A stretch of 64,000 nucleotides of DNA. It comes from Nocardia aurantia. Lineage in GTDB: Bacteria; Actinomycetota; Actinomycetes; Mycobacteriales; Mycobacteriaceae. Below, in pieces: positions 44,627 to 54,422 of this stretch. The stretch is from NCBI RefSeq assembly GCF_009604425.1, contig NZ_WEGI01000002.1:496001-560000 (forward strand), read 5' to 3'. A program made the translations under genes and the position numbers. The notes beneath the pieces are model-generated. The model was not told the origin of the DNA, searched no databases, and was given only the letters and a program-made list of their open reading frames with translations. The first letter of the stretch is position 1. Every line of letters starts with the position of its first letter.

Positions 44627-44649
44627 TCGGCACGGTCCCTGGTCAGTGG

Positions 44650-45399
44650 TCAAGGGTGCAGGGAGAGGACCGCGGCGGTGGTGGTGACGGTGAGTTCGAG
44701 GGCCGCGCCGAGGACGTCGCCGTTGAGGCCGCCGAACCGATGGGTGCAGTGGCGGATCAGCACGGCGGCCAGATTGAGCGCGGCCACTACCGCGACCGGG
44801 CCGAGCCACCAGGTGCCCGGGACGGCGAAAACCGATGCCGCGAGGGCGAATACGATCCATGCGGCGGTGGTCGGCACCGATTGGGTGCCGGCGACCAGGG
44901 CACCGAATCCGGCGCCGGGCGCGGGCTCGGCGGCCATTCGGCAGGCCAGTATCACCGCGACCCGGCCCAGGGTGATCGCAAACACGATCGCGAACCAGCG
45001 TCCGGACCCGGCCAGTGAGCCGAAGGTCGCCGCCTGGATGCCGATGACGAAGATCAGCGCGGCCACGCCGAAAGGCCCGGCGCCGCCGCTCTTCATGATC
45101 TCCCGGGCGCGTTCCGGGGGGCCGTAACTGCCGAGCCCGTCGAAGGTGTCCGCAAGCCCGTCCAGATGCATTCCCCGGGTCGCCGCCGCCAGCCCGGCAA
45201 CGGCGAGCAGTCCGCCGAGCAGATCACTACCGCCCACCGCGCCGACCGTCCACAGCACCGCACTCGCGGCCAGGCCCAGCAGTATCCCGACCACCGGAGC
45301 CAGCGAGATCGCCCGCTTCGCCGCCGCGCGATCCACCGTGTCCGGTCCTCGCACCGGCAGCACGGTCAGCCAGGACACCGCCAGCCGCAACCCGGTCAT
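44650..45399 (-). CDS. cobS: adenosylcobinamide-GDP ribazoletransferase (cobalamin synthase)
   Basis: A 249-residue multi-spanning membrane protein that joins adenosylcobinamide-GDP to alpha-ribazole in the last steps of cobalamin synthesis. The signature is GLAAATRGMHLDGLADTFDGLGSYGPPERAREIMKSGGAGPFGV, where the Asp-rich HLDGLAD and the KDS/KSG loop are conserved in CobS. The ATG at 45399 gives the family length. It is downstream of the CobU-CobT gene but separated by 472 bp of degenerate sequence. Confidence 0.95.
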   Translation of the reverse strand: MTGLRLAVSWLTVLPVRGPDTVDRAAAKRAISLAPVVGILLGLAASAVLWTVGAVGGSDLLGGLLAVAGLAAATRGMHLDGLADTFDGLGSYGPPERAREIMKSGGAGPFGVAALIFVIGIQAATFGSLAGSGRWFAIVFAITLGRVAVILACRMAAEPAPGAGFGALVAGTQSVPTTAAWIVFALAASVFAVPGTWWLGPVAVVAALNLAAVLIRHCTHRFGGLNGDVLGAALELTVTTTAAVLSLHP

Positions 45400-45871
45400 C
45401 ACACGACACCTGCGTTCCCGAGCGGCCGCCGAGCGGCGCCGTCCATCGGCCGTGCCGATCCCGAAGCGGTGCCGAGCGATCCGATCCGTGCGGACACGCT
45501 CGGGCCGATGACAGCGGTGAGCGAGATCGCGCTCGGGCCGATGACAGCGGTGAGCGAGATCGCGCACGGACCGATGCCGAACGGCGGCGGGACGGCCGCG
45601 CACCAACGGGAACCGAAGCGCGGCAACGCAATTCCGACAGTCCGCGCCGCGCACCGGCCGACCCTGGTATCGGCGACCGCTGGAGAACTGCCCGCACAGC
45701 GGCCGGAACCCGGCTGCCGCAAGGCGACGACGCCGGCCGGACCCGCACCGGTGGGCGCCGAGAAATCCGCCCCGGCTGTACGCGACAGGACCGCCGGTCG
45801 GTCCGCGCTCGCACCGCACGACCCGGCGGATCGGGACCGGGCGGTCGATGCGGACGGCACGGCGGGGTTGG
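45400..45871. other. non-coding gap between cobUT and cobS
   Basis: Both strands have open frames here, but none shows a fold, motif or ribosome-binding site; the composition is Arg/Ala-type junk typical of GC-rich DNA. It includes the 33-bp tandem repeat at 45498-45563. In M. tuberculosis cobT and cobS are adjacent (recalled), so this DNA is probably an expansion. Confidence 0.55.
45498..45563. repeat. 33-bp perfect tandem repeat, two copies
   Basis: A unit starting GCTCGGGCCGATGACAGCGG at 45498-45530 is repeated at 45531-45563 without change; a diverged partial third copy follows (GCACGGACCGATG). Confidence 0.85.
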
Positions 45872-47914
45872 TCAGGAGGCGGCGTCGGCGGTGCTGACGC
45901 CGGCGTCGCCGAAGGTGGACATCTCGGACAGGGCGGCGATCGCGGCGCGCAGCAGGGGGACGGCGGTGACGGCGCCGGAGCCTTCGCCGAGCCGCATGTC
46001 CATCTCCACCAGCGGTTTCAGGTCGAGTTTGGTCAGGGCCAGGGTGTGGGACGGTTCGGCGGAGCGGTGTCCCGCGACCCACCAGGCCTTCGCGCCGGGG
46101 GCCAGCAGTTCGGCGACCAGTGCGGCGGCGGTCACCACCACGCCGTCGAGGACCACCGGGGTGCGGCGGGCGGCTGCCTGGGCGAGATAGCCTGCCATAG
46201 CGGCGAAGTCGGCGCCGCCGGCCACGCGCAGCAGGGCGACCGGATCGGTCTTGTGGGGGCGGGCCCGCCACATCGCGTCGCGGACGGCGGCGGCCTTGCG
46301 CATCCAGCCGTGATCGTCGATGCCGGTGCCGCGGCCGATCGCGACCACCGGCTCGGTGGCGGTCAGGGTGGCGATGAGAACCGTTGCGGGCGTGGTGTTC
46401 CCGATGCCCATGTCACCGGCGATCAGCAGGTCCGCGCCGCCGTCGATCTCCTCGTCGGCGATCGCGCGACCGGCCGCGATGGCGGCGTTCGTCTCGGCTT
46501 CGGTGAGGGCGTCCTCGCGGTCGATGGCGCCGCTGGATCGGCGGATCTTGTGGGCCGACACGCTCGGATCGGTATCAGACTCCACCGCGATGTCGACCAC
46601 ACGTACGGTCGCGTCGGCCAGCCGGGCCAGTGCGTTCACCGCGGCGCCGCCGCCGATGAAGTTGGCGACCATCTGCGCGGTCACCTCGCTGGGGTACGCC
46701 GAGACGCCGTACCGGGCGATACCGTGGTCACCGGCGAACACCACCACCCGGGCACGCTCGAATTGCCGTGGGGGGCATACGCCCTGGCACGCGGCGACCC
46801 AATTGCCCAGCGGTTCCAGCCGTCCCAGCGCACCCGCCGGCTTGGTGAGCTGCAACTGCCGCGCCTCGGCCTGCGCCCGTACCTCGGCGTCCGGCGGTGT
46901 GACCGGGCCGAAATCCGGTGCGGCACTTTCGCTGTAGATGGGATCGGCGGCTCCCGGGATCGTCGGCGCGCCGGACACCGGCGCGGGTACCGCTGCCGCA
47001 CCGTTCTCGGCCCGCCCGGTACCGGCCGCGATACCGGAGCCACCCGCCGCAGCGGCGGACATGGCCGCCGTAACCGACTCCGGCGAGATCGGCTCTCCCG
47101 CAACCGGTCCGGAGGCCGACGAGCCGGATGCCCCCGACCCCAAGCCCAGATCCCCGTGCCCCGCAACGGCCGAACCCGACTCGGTAACAGCCGAACCCGA
47201 TCCGGCGAGGGTCAAGTCCGGTCCAGCGACAGCCGCCTGCGCTCCGGTGACGGCCGAATCCAATCCGGCAACGGCCGAATCCGGTCCGACGACAGCCGAA
47301 CCTGATCCCGCGACAGCCGAACCGGATCCGGTGGTAGCCGAGCCTTCGGCGACCCCACCGGCCTCAGCCGCGGTGTCGAGCCGGATCGCGCGCCCGGCGA
47401 CGACGAGGAACACCTCGTCACACACCGCCGCGATCCGCTGGTTCAACGTCCCGATCTCGTCCTGGAACACCCGGCCGGCCGCGGTCGCGGGGATCACCCC
47501 GAGCCCGACCTCGGGGCTGACCACGATCAGCCGCTGCCGGTACCCCTCGATCGCCGCCACCAGCGCCTCGACGTCGGGCGCGACCACGCCGGGCGAGGAG
47601 TCCCAGGCCGCTCGCGCGTCGATCCGGCCGGTCAGCCAGGTGCCCAGATCGTCGATCAGGGTCACCCGGGCCGGATCGGCCAGTGCCTCGACCGGGTCGC
47701 CTTCCACCAGGGTCCAGTTCGCGGGACGCCGATCCCGATGCGCCGCAATGCGTTCAGTGAATTCGAGATCCGCCGGGTCGACCTGCGCGGTCGCGACGTA
47801 CCGGACCGGCTCGGCCCGTCCGGCCAACTCCTCGGCGAACGTCGATTTTCCGGACCGCGCTCCGCCGAGAACCAGCGTCCGCAACGGCCGCCCGCTGGCA
47901 GCATCGTTCAACAC
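45872..47914 (-). CDS. fused CobU (adenosylcobinamide kinase) - CobT (DMB phosphoribosyltransferase)
   Basis: A 680-residue fusion. Residues about 10-182 are CobU: P-loop GGARSGKS (17-24), VATAQ, AHRDRRP and LIDDLGTW; it phosphorylates adenosylcobinamide and adds GMP. Residues about 337-680 are Cob[20 protein letters not shown] and the catalytic Glu in GEGSGA (E644); it makes alpha-ribazole phosphate. A 154-residue linker (nt about 46907-47368) is repetitive Gly/Ser/Ala/Val. One polypeptide thus supplies both CobS substrates. The start is probably the GTG at 47914. In M. tuberculosis CobU and CobT are separate (recalled). Confidence 0.9.
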   Translation of the reverse strand: MLNDAASGRPLRTLVLGGARSGKSTFAEELAGRAEPVRYVATAQVDPADLEFTERIAAHRDRRPANWTLVEGDPVEALADPARVTLIDDLGTWLTGRIDARAAWDSSPGVVAPDVEALVAAIEGYRQRLIVVSPEVGLGVIPATAAGRVFQDEIGTLNQRIAAVCDEVFLVVAGRAIRLDTAAEAGGVAEGSATTGSGSAVAGSGSAVVGPDSAVAGLDSAVTGAQAAVAGPDLTLAGSGSAVTESGSAVAGHGDLGLGSGASGSSASGPVAGEPISPESVTAAMSAAAAGGSGIAAGTGRAENGAAAVPAPVSGAPTIPGAADPIYSESAAPDFGPVTPPDAEVRAQAEARQLQLTKPAGALGRLEPLGNWVAACQGVCPPRQFERARVVVFAGDHGIARYGVSAYPSEVTAQMVANFIGGGAAVNALARLADATVRVVDIAVESDTDPSVSAHKIRRSSGAIDREDALTEAETNAAIAAGRAIADEEIDGGADLLIAGDMGIGNTTPATVLIATLTATEPVVAIGRGTGIDDHGWMRKAAAVRDAMWRARPHKTDPVALLRVAGGADFAAMAGYLAQAAARRTPVVLDGVVVTAAALVAELLAPGAKAWWVAGHRSAEPSHTLALTKLDLKPLVEMDMRLGEGSGAVTAVPLLRAAIAALSEMSTFGDAGVSTADAAS
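46907..47368. repeat. repetitive linker region in the CobU-CobT gene
   Basis: The segment 47165-47345 has imperfect 24-bp units such as GCGACAGCCGAACCGGATCC, encoding about seven repeats of (A/T)GxxSAV. The rest of the linker is Ala/Gly/Pro-rich. Frame is kept throughout. Confidence 0.8.
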
Positions 47915-48005
47915 GCCAGAACGGTACCAACCGACCGTCCGCCCGACACCGCACACCCGCCCGGCGCGGCCGGTGCGAGCGCACGCTCATCGGTGCGGTC
48001 GCGAC

Positions 48006-48540
48006 GTGCTCGACTACGACCACGAGGCGGCAACACAACGACGCGACCCACAGCGCTGAGGAACGCACCGACGCCACCGCCACCGCGATCACGACCTGCA
48101 CCCACCGCACACCACCGTCCTGCTCGACATCGCCCGCGGTACCGGCATCGTCGGCGCCGCCTGCACGCCCCCGGCCGCCGGGTGGTCCGGGTCGACCGCT
48201 CCGCCGGGATGCTCACCTCCGCCCGTCCTCGCCTCGACGCTGTACTCGCGGCGACGCGGGCCGGCTGCCGCCGGCCGATTCGACCGCGGATGCCGTCACC
48301 GCTATCTGGCTCCTGCACCTGATCCCGCCCACCCTCGTCACCGCCGCGCTCACCGAGGCCGCCCGCGTCCTGCGTCCTGGCGCACGCTGATCACCACGGT
48401 GAACAAGACCGCCGCCGACCATCGGCCGCCCAGCGACGTGGCCGACATCATCGCCCCGCCTACGCCGCGCACGCCGGAACCCCTCGGACGACTCGGCCAC
48501 CGTGACCACCATGGCCGAACGCCTCGCCTGCACCGCTTGA
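48006..48540 (+). pseudogene. degenerate SAM-dependent methyltransferase gene
   Basis: Pieces of a class I methyltransferase appear in order but in shifting frames: DYDHEAAT (48012), LLDIARGTGIVG (about 48121; motif I), RRVVRVDRSAGML (about 48178), DAVTAIWLLHLIPP and EAARVLRPG (about 48290-48385), LITTVNK (about 48387) and MAERLACTA then TGA at 48538. At least four frameshifts or deletions and an early TGA at 48057 make it non-functional. GC remains high, so it is old host-type DNA rather than part of the low-GC insert. Confidence 0.78.
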
Positions 48541-49022
48541 TCGGTGAGGACCTCCAACTTCGAACCGGGCTCGCCCCGATCCGTCGGCTTCGGGCCGGTA
48601 GAGCCGCCCCCTCTAATTCGTAGGCACACTCGCCCCGTCGACCACCGCCTCGACCAATCGACCAGCCTGCTGCACCCAGCTCGTCGAGGACCGCCCGGTG
48701 CAACCGCCGCCTTCGTCCACACCGTGAACCGGCCATGCGCTGTCTGCACTGTCACCCCCAAACACCTGCGGCAACATCCACCACGCACACCCACCGGTCA
48801 GCACAAACACCACCGCCTTGAACACAACCCGCTGATCTACCGGCGACACCCCACCACCCTGCGGGCACCAACGGAACTCCGGCAACAGCGGCTCGACCAA
48901 CTCCCACAACTCATCCGGCACCAACCGCGGCGACTACGCATCCACCACGACAGGACCTCATGCAGAACAACCGATCTCAACACACCGCAAACGAGTCACG
49001 CCCATGTGAGACAAGGTCTAAG
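48541..49022 (-). pseudogene. degraded IS5-type transposase
   Basis: The N-terminus (LVPDELWELVEPLLPEF, then CAWWMLPQVFG) is at 48924-48790 on the minus strand. LHRAVLDELGAAG follows in another frame near 48690, and TGPKPTDRGEPGSKLEVLTD in a third near 48610-48545. This is the order of an IS5-family (DUF4096-bearing) transposase, but truncated before the catalytic DDE region. GTGAGACAAGGTCTAAG near 49003-49019 may be its outer end. It borders the NACHT gene directly. Confidence 0.78.
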
Positions 49023-49028
49023 TAGGAA

Positions 49029-52000
49029 TTATGCCGACTCGAAAGTGAGACTTTCGGCCCTGCGTGCCGAAATCATCCTGTAGATACCGGACCCGAGCGA
49101 TCCGACATACATCGGGTGCGCATTGATAAGATGCAATGCCAGCTCGCCAGAAAATCGCAGGCTACTGGTACCGGGTCTTTCATAGCACAACCATTCGAAA
49201 AGTCTTTCGAGATTTAAACCATAACCCGATCTACGCCCACCGCCAGTCGGGATGACGAAAATAGAGTTAGTATCATTCAGCAAGTTCGGTAGATAACTCC
49301 TCATCCACTGATGAATTTCGGTGCTATTTCCGGTGGTGACGATTGAGTAGGCCTGCGCCATGCTTTCACACCTGTTGGCCCCCTCCTTATCGCAACAATC
49401 TTTATCTCGTCCGTAATCAATCTGTTCCGGAGTAGGCCAAAGAGCGGCACCAACTGACGGCACCATCAAAAGTCGTGCCACACGCCACGGGATGAGTTGA
49501 TTTTTGTAAAATTCCGATAATGATCCAACATCAAACGACTCGCCGATATCCACGTACTCCGCCGATGCAATTCTATGAATCACCTCTGGAAGGATGTCAT
49601 AACCTACATTCGAGATACGGGTCCAGGACGTTGATTCGAAAGAACCCAAACCTATCAGATCGAGCAACTTCCGAAAAGAGACTGCAGAGATAGTAATCTT
49701 AAGTTCGTGGGTCATCATCTCTGCATCAGCAGTAGAATCGCCGATTCGTTGCGCCCCCATCACTGGCATTCCAACTACAAAGCGCAATAATGTCAAAAGA
49801 TCCATAGCGAACGGACCTGCCGGCATCATAGTTAGGACCTCAGAGACGCGAGGAGCCCATTCGACGATTTCGGAAAACAAAGTTTCGTTGTGAGTAAGAG
49901 AGAAAGTGCCTCCCATCGTCAAGGTAACTGCGCTATCGGGATATGCGCGCCCCACTGGCAGGGGCACTCCTGTACGGTTTCCGACTAGTGGAGCCCAACT
50001 TCTTAGGGAAGAAATATCGAGCGAACGCGAATCAGCGCCCAGCGCCTCAATCCAATCCCGTTTATCGCCCAAATCGCCATGCACAACGGCTTCAATAAGC
50101 TCATCGGCCCTATCCTGCTGATATCGACGAACTATCAGCATATTACGCTCACAGTTGGGCTCATGTGCTCTATCGCGAAGCCAGTCAGGATAGGATACCA
50201 ATTCATTTACACAGGCATTGAATGGCCATGGCAATATTCGGCTCAGCAGTTTCAGAGCTCCGGTTTCTAGCGTTCGCGCTAGCGACAAACCTAGAGCCAG
50301 TGATGGAGCATCGTAGTCACTAGCACACCGAGCTATGGCAGCGCACTTTTTCCAATCCGGGTCAGTTCCTTTATATTTATATAAAGCCGTGAGATTTTCG
50401 AATAATGCAGTGGTCTCAATGAATCTTACTTCTAAACCTTGAAGGCCTACAGCGGCATCTGAAACTTCAACCGACTGGTCGTCTTCGAATGGATCGCAGG
50501 ACACTAGCGCTTGCACATGCGCCGGAAGACAATCCTTGAAGTTCGAAATTCCGCGATAAGCATTCTTTGACAACTTTGTTATATATTCCACGGTAGCCGT
50601 AAAACCGATTTCATCGAATACCGATGGAAACTGCGTCACAATATTAGATTGGCCGAAAGTCACGGCGATAGCGAGCATATCACTGCGGAGACTTTCGGAA
50701 CTTGAGGAAGCAAGTTCGTGAAGCAGATCTTTCGCCCAGATCTCTCCTCTATCTTCTAAGTAGCTCAAAACCAGAGTTGCTGATAACTGTTGGGCACGTG
50801 ACCCCACAGACGCCTGCGCAAGCGCACTCTCAAGCTCGTCACGGTGTCCGAGATCCAATAAGGCAGCAACTTCTGAACAATATTTAGGATCGGGGGCCAA
50901 ACGCAATACGTTCGTAACTAGAGTAGCGAGAAGGCGCGAATACCTCGGCTTAGTTATCGCTATCCTTTCGGTCAGAAGCGCATAGGCCAAGCGGCTACCG
51001 GCCAAAGTTGCTTTGTGTGCCGAAGATGCACTATTGAGATCATCACACAAAGCTACTATTTCTGCGCAGAGGTGATCCTTGTTTGCAAAAATGCTGCCAG
51101 CGACAAACAGGAGTACATTCTGCCAATAGGCCGACTCTGCTATAGCGCGTACGTTTGGACCTATTGTAGATTCAGGTCCGGTAACGATTCTTTCAGCCGC
51201 CATGTACTCCTGCAGACTCCGGATTTCGAATCCAACCGCATCATTGCGAAGCACAGCCAAAAAAACCAACCGATCGGTCGCTAGACGCACCATTTTAGAC
51301 GCGAGTTCATGTGATTCGCTGGCAGAATTTCCATTTCTAATCATACGAGCTGCAATGAATTCAATGAATTCAAGCTTACTGATGCTACTTGTAGAATCTC
51401 CCGACGTTTCCCCTCTTCGTTGCAGAATGAAGCCTATTTCGTAATGTATCGCATGGATATCGGACTCATATTCTTGCAACATTTCCGCAAGGTCTCCCCC
51501 TTTTTCCTGCTCACGTTGATATATCACCCTATAATAGCTTGAGAACAGGCGCCACCGATCCTTCGGTGCATGTCCAAGTCGTTCGACCAGAATAGATAAA
51601 ATAGTAGTTTGAAGCGGTGTTGTCATTAGGTTGGATGTACTGTCATCTTGCGCCGCTTTGGCTAAGGTTGATCGTACTCGGGTAGCTCGGCGCGAGTCTT
51701 CTCCAAGCCTTCTCGCGATGAGGATCTCGGCATATGCGAGGGCTGTTTCAATCGGCAATGGCGCTAATTCATAATGCCTGCATTCTTTGATTCCAAAATC
51801 GTCATTATATCCCTGCGGTCTTGTGGTTGTAATAATCGAAACGTCAGCCCCGAGTCCCCTCGCATCGATGTAAAAATCCGATATTGCAGACAATACTTCC
51901 GCTCGATTACTCGATTCGGGAACCTCATCTAGACCGTCAAAAATTATTAACCAAGGATAGGCTTTAAGCCAAGCTCGAATATCGCTCAAGGCTACGTCAG

Positions 52001-53153
52001 AGGATGATCTTTTTGACAACTCTCTGGAAATATACTCAAGAACAGAATTAGCTGAGCTTTCAGACAGCCCGTCCGCTAGCTCGGTAAGCACTATCCTGAA
52101 CGGCCATCTTCGAGCACTAGGAAGTGATAATCCCAGCGCCTTGGCATGGTTAACTATGGCGTCTTGAGCCTTCCGGATTTCTGGGACATCCAACACGGAA
52201 GCGCCGCTGAGAAAACTAGCACGGTAGAGTTGAGTTAGATACTGCGTGACGGTGCTTTTGCCTTGGCCTGGTCCCCCGACCAAGACTATACGACACATCC
52301 TGCTAATACGAATATCAGCCTTTACCGCAGCTGAATCTAGCTTTTGGTTCGCTATAGCGACCAACTCGGCAGTTATATTACAAGCATCTCGGCTTGAATG
52401 TCCGTTACCCAGTGGTTCAACTTCCGTCTCGTAATCCTCTGGAGGGTACGCAGGTAGATCGATATATACATCAGCAATCTGCACCGCATTATCGCTAACT
52501 GTACCGGCTTGGGTTAAGTTCAAGCCTAAATCTTCTAAGAGAAGTTTCGCTGCGTGCGCCTCCAGTGCGACTTGGGTGTCATTCGAAATTGTCGTCTGCT
52601 TCATTAGGCTACTCAGGACATCGCCGGGCGTAATCCAAGCGGCGTAACCCGTGCGCACATCAGCAGAATTGTCGAGCAGAACGCGAATCTGGTCATAGTG
52701 CCAAATCACCAGATCTTGCAGGACAAGACCGCAATTCTGCGAGTAAGCCATTAGGGCCTTTCTAACCGAATCAGAGCCGGACGCTTCGACTGCCGAGAGC
52801 CGCACATTAGTAACAATCAAGTAACTGTCCGGTTTCCGCTTACGCTTAGTTTCAGTTTTGGTCCATTCGTCTAGTTCGATTTTGATGTGCTTTATGAGCC
52901 ATTTCGCATTATCCGCCGGAGTTCCAGGATTACTACAGTACTTAGCCTGAGCAACGTTGTAACCATTCCAAATTCCGGGCAGCACGGTGTCGGAATCATA
53001 GTTTGCCTGACGCGCACCCTCCCAAGCCGCCTCACGCCCCCCATCAGGTCCTGCTCCGTAGACAGAAATTTCCGCGCCCAAAAGCTGAACAAGTAAAGCT
53101 TGCGACAGGTGTTCGAATTGCTTCTCACCGAGCCGAGACAGATCGTAGTCCAC
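49029..53153 (-). CDS. NACHT NTPase with N-terminal Mrr-like nuclease domain; candidate bNACHT anti-phage protein
   Basis: A 1374-residue soluble protein. Residues 1-160 resemble Mrr/PD-(D/E)xK effectors: GEKQFEHLSQ (E14), GPDGGREA (D37) and VAQAKY (Q69, K71). The NACHT domain has Walker A GGPGQGKST (293-301), Walker B LIIFDGLDE (402-410) and TTRPQGY near 446-452. About 800 C-terminal residues look alpha-helical and probably sense a trigger; I recognise no named repeat. Codon use and GC (about 45-50 percent by eye) differ sharply from flanks, so it was acquired. Bacterial NACHT proteins with nuclease effectors defend against phage (established for the family). No partner gene is linked. The ATG at 53153 is the first in frame and starts the nuclease domain. 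Confidence 0.88.
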   Translation of the reverse strand: MDYDLSRLGEKQFEHLSQALLVQLLGAEISVYGAGPDGGREAAWEGARQANYDSDTVLPGIWNGYNVAQAKYCSNPGTPADNAKWLIKHIKIELDEWTKTETKRKRKPDSYLIVTNVRLSAVEASGSDSVRKALMAYSQNCGLVLQDLVIWHYDQIRVLLDNSADVRTGYAAWITPGDVLSSLMKQTTISNDTQVALEAHAAKLLLEDLGLNLTQAGTVSDNAVQIADVYIDLPAYPPEDYETEVEPLGNGHSSRDACNITAELVAIANQKLDSAAVKADIRISRMCRIVLVGGPGQGKSTVTQYLTQLYRASFLSGASVLDVPEIRKAQDAIVNHAKALGLSLPSARRWPFRIVLTELADGLSESSANSVLEYISRELSKRSSSDVALSDIRAWLKAYPWLIIFDGLDEVPESSNRAEVLSAISDFYIDARGLGADVSIITTTRPQGYNDDFGIKECRHYELAPLPIETALAYAEILIARRLGEDSRRATRVRSTLAKAAQDDSTSNLMTTPLQTTILSILVERLGHAPKDRWRLFSSYYRVIYQREQEKGGDLAEMLQEYESDIHAIHYEIGFILQRRGETSGDSTSSISKLEFIEFIAARMIRNGNSASESHELASKMVRLATDRLVFLAVLRNDAVGFEIRSLQEYMAAERIVTGPESTIGPNVRAIAESAYWQNVLLFVAGSIFANKDHLCAEIVALCDDLNSASSAHKATLAGSRLAYALLTERIAITKPRYSRLLATLVTNVLRLAPDPKYCSEVAALLDLGHRDELESALAQASVGSRAQQLSATLVLSYLEDRGEIWAKDLLHELASSSSESLRSDMLAIAVTFGQSNIVTQFPSVFDEIGFTATVEYITKLSKNAYRGISNFKDCLPAHVQALVSCDPFEDDQSVEVSDAAVGLQGLEVRFIETTALFENLTALYKYKGTDPDWKKCAAIARCASDYDAPSLALGLSLARTLETGALKLLSRILPWPFNACVNELVSYPDWLRDRAHEPNCERNMLIVRRYQQDRADELIEAVVHGDLGDKRDWIEALGADSRSLDISSLRSWAPLVGNRTGVPLPVGRAYPDSAVTLTMGGTFSLTHNETLFSEIVEWAPRVSEVLTMMPAGPFAMDLLTLLRFVVGMPVMGAQRIGDSTADAEMMTHELKITISAVSFRKLLDLIGLGSFESTSWTRISNVGYDILPEVIHRIASAEYVDIGESFDVGSLSEFYKNQLIPWRVARLLMVPSVGAALWPTPEQIDYGRDKDCCDKEGANRCESMAQAYSIVTTGNSTEIHQWMRSYLPNLLNDTNSIFVIPTGGGRRSGYGLNLERLFEWLCYERPGTSSLRFSGELALHLINAHPMYVGSLGSGIYRMISARRAESLTFESA

Positions 53154-53185
53154 CTTGCCCCCTTCTAGGTTAGGGTCGGTCGTCC

Positions 53186-53216
53186 TCGCACATGAATTTA
53201 GTTAGATCATGTGCGA
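53186..53216. promoter_or_regulatory. 10-bp inverted repeat upstream of the NACHT gene
   Basis: TCGCACATGA (53186-53195) and TCATGTGCGA (53207-53216) are exact inverted repeats with an AT-rich 11-bp spacer, 33-63 bp before the NACHT ATG. This is where a promoter or operator is expected. The flanking 53154-53442 is lower in GC and has no gene. Confidence 0.55.
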
Positions 53217-53442
53217 GTCGAGCGCAATGTTTCATCTCAGTACACTTCATTTCAGTCCTCCGAGCTCTGACCAAGCGGTAACTTTACCTCGTACCGGAGA
53301 CGTTTGCTCCAGCACGCAGAGATTCGAGAAAGCCGACCCTATGGTCTTTTCGGATTCCATATTGCTTGGCTGAGTCCGTAATGACAGTTCGTGGCCTGGG
53401 AATGGCAGGGACCAGCCGTAGAGATTGTCTTCCAGGAGTGGC

Positions 53443-54408
53443 TCAGTACCTGCCGTCGCCGAACCGTCGCCGGTACTCGGTGGGTGCGATGCCGATCTGG
53501 CGCTGGAAGTGGTGGCGCAGCAGTGCGGCGGAGCCGAAACCGCTTCGGGTGGCGATGGTTTCGAGGTCGAGGGCGGTGTCCTCCAGTAGGTGCTGTGCTT
53601 GCAGGACGCGCTGGGTCGTCAGCCATTTCACCGGGGTGGTGCCCGTCTCGGCGACGAACCGGCGGGCGAAGGTGCGGGTGGAGAGGGCGGCGCGGGCGGC
53701 GAGGTCCTCCACGGTGTGCGGGAGGTCGAGGTGTTCGGTCATCCATTGCACGATGTCGGCGAGGCTGTCGGCGGGCCGCTCCACGACCGGGCGTTCGATG
53801 AACTGGCGCTGGCCGCCGTCGCGCTGCGGCGGCACGACCATCCGTCGGGCGATCTTGTTCGCGGCGGTGCTGCCCAGTTCGCGGCGGACCAGGTGCAGGC
53901 AGGCATCGATTCCGGCGGCGGTGCCGGCGCTGGTGATCAGCGCGCCCTCGTCGACGAACAGCACGTCGGGATCGACGGTCGCGGACGGGTAGCGGCGGGC
54001 CAGGAGTTCGACGTAGCGCCAGTGGGTGGTGCACTTGCGGCCGTCGAGCAGTCCGGCCGCGCCCGCCAGGAAGGCGCCGGAGCAGACGGTCAGTACGGTC
54101 GCGCCGGCCGCGGCGGCGTCGCGGACGGCGTCGACGATCCGGGCATCGTATTGATCGTCCGCGGCGACCGGGAAGGCCGGGACCGCGACCAGATCCGCGT
54201 TGCGCAGTTCGTCCAGGCCGTAGGCGGGGGTGACGGCGACGCCGGGTGAGGCGGAGCGCAGCGGCCGTCCGGGTTCGGCGCCGCACACGCGGAAGTCGAA
54301 CAGCGGCAGGCCGTCGTCGCGCCGGTCGAGCCCGAAAACCTCGCAGACCACCCCGAATTCGAACATGGCCAGGTTCTCGTTGAGCACCACCGCGACCTTC
54401 GACAACAT
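53443..54408 (-). CDS. GlxA-type AraC regulator with DJ-1/PfpI domain
   Basis: A 321-residue regulator. The N-terminal DJ-1/PfpI-like domain (about 1-190) has a nucleophile-elbow-like TVCSGAFLAGAAGLLDGRKCTTHW. The C-terminal AraC domain (about 220-318) has two helix-turn-helices: DLAARAALSTRTFARRF and TIATRSGFGSAALLRHHF, ending GIAPTEYRRRF. Regulators of this type control amino-acid or amine catabolism genes. It returns to high GC, so the island ends before it. Four TTACTGCCA-like half sites lie upstream, next to a divergent 52-aa membrane-protein ORF. Confidence 0.92.
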   Translation of the reverse strand: MLSKVAVVLNENLAMFEFGVVCEVFGLDRRDDGLPLFDFRVCGAEPGRPLRSASPGVAVTPAYGLDELRNADLVAVPAFPVAADDQYDARIVDAVRDAAAAGATVLTVCSGAFLAGAAGLLDGRKCTTHWRYVELLARRYPSATVDPDVLFVDEGALITSAGTAAGIDACLHLVRRELGSTAANKIARRMVVPPQRDGGQRQFIERPVVERPADSLADIVQWMTEHLDLPHTVEDLAARAALSTRTFARRFVAETGTTPVKWLTTQRVLQAQHLLEDTALDLETIATRSGFGSAALLRHHFQRQIGIAPTEYRRRFGDGRY

Positions 54409-54422
54409 GGAGCGAGTGTACG

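Noticed and set aside
45166..45897. Plus-strand open frame over the cobS/cobUT gap
   Set aside because: Arg/Pro/Ala-rich translation, no ribosome-binding site or motif; it includes the 33-bp repeat and overlaps two certain genes on the other strand.
49003..53440. Direct repeats marking attachment sites of the NACHT island
   Set aside because: TCTAAGTAGG near 49014 and TCTAGGTTAGG near 53164 are only loosely similar. No tRNA or integrase gene is present, so no att claim is made.
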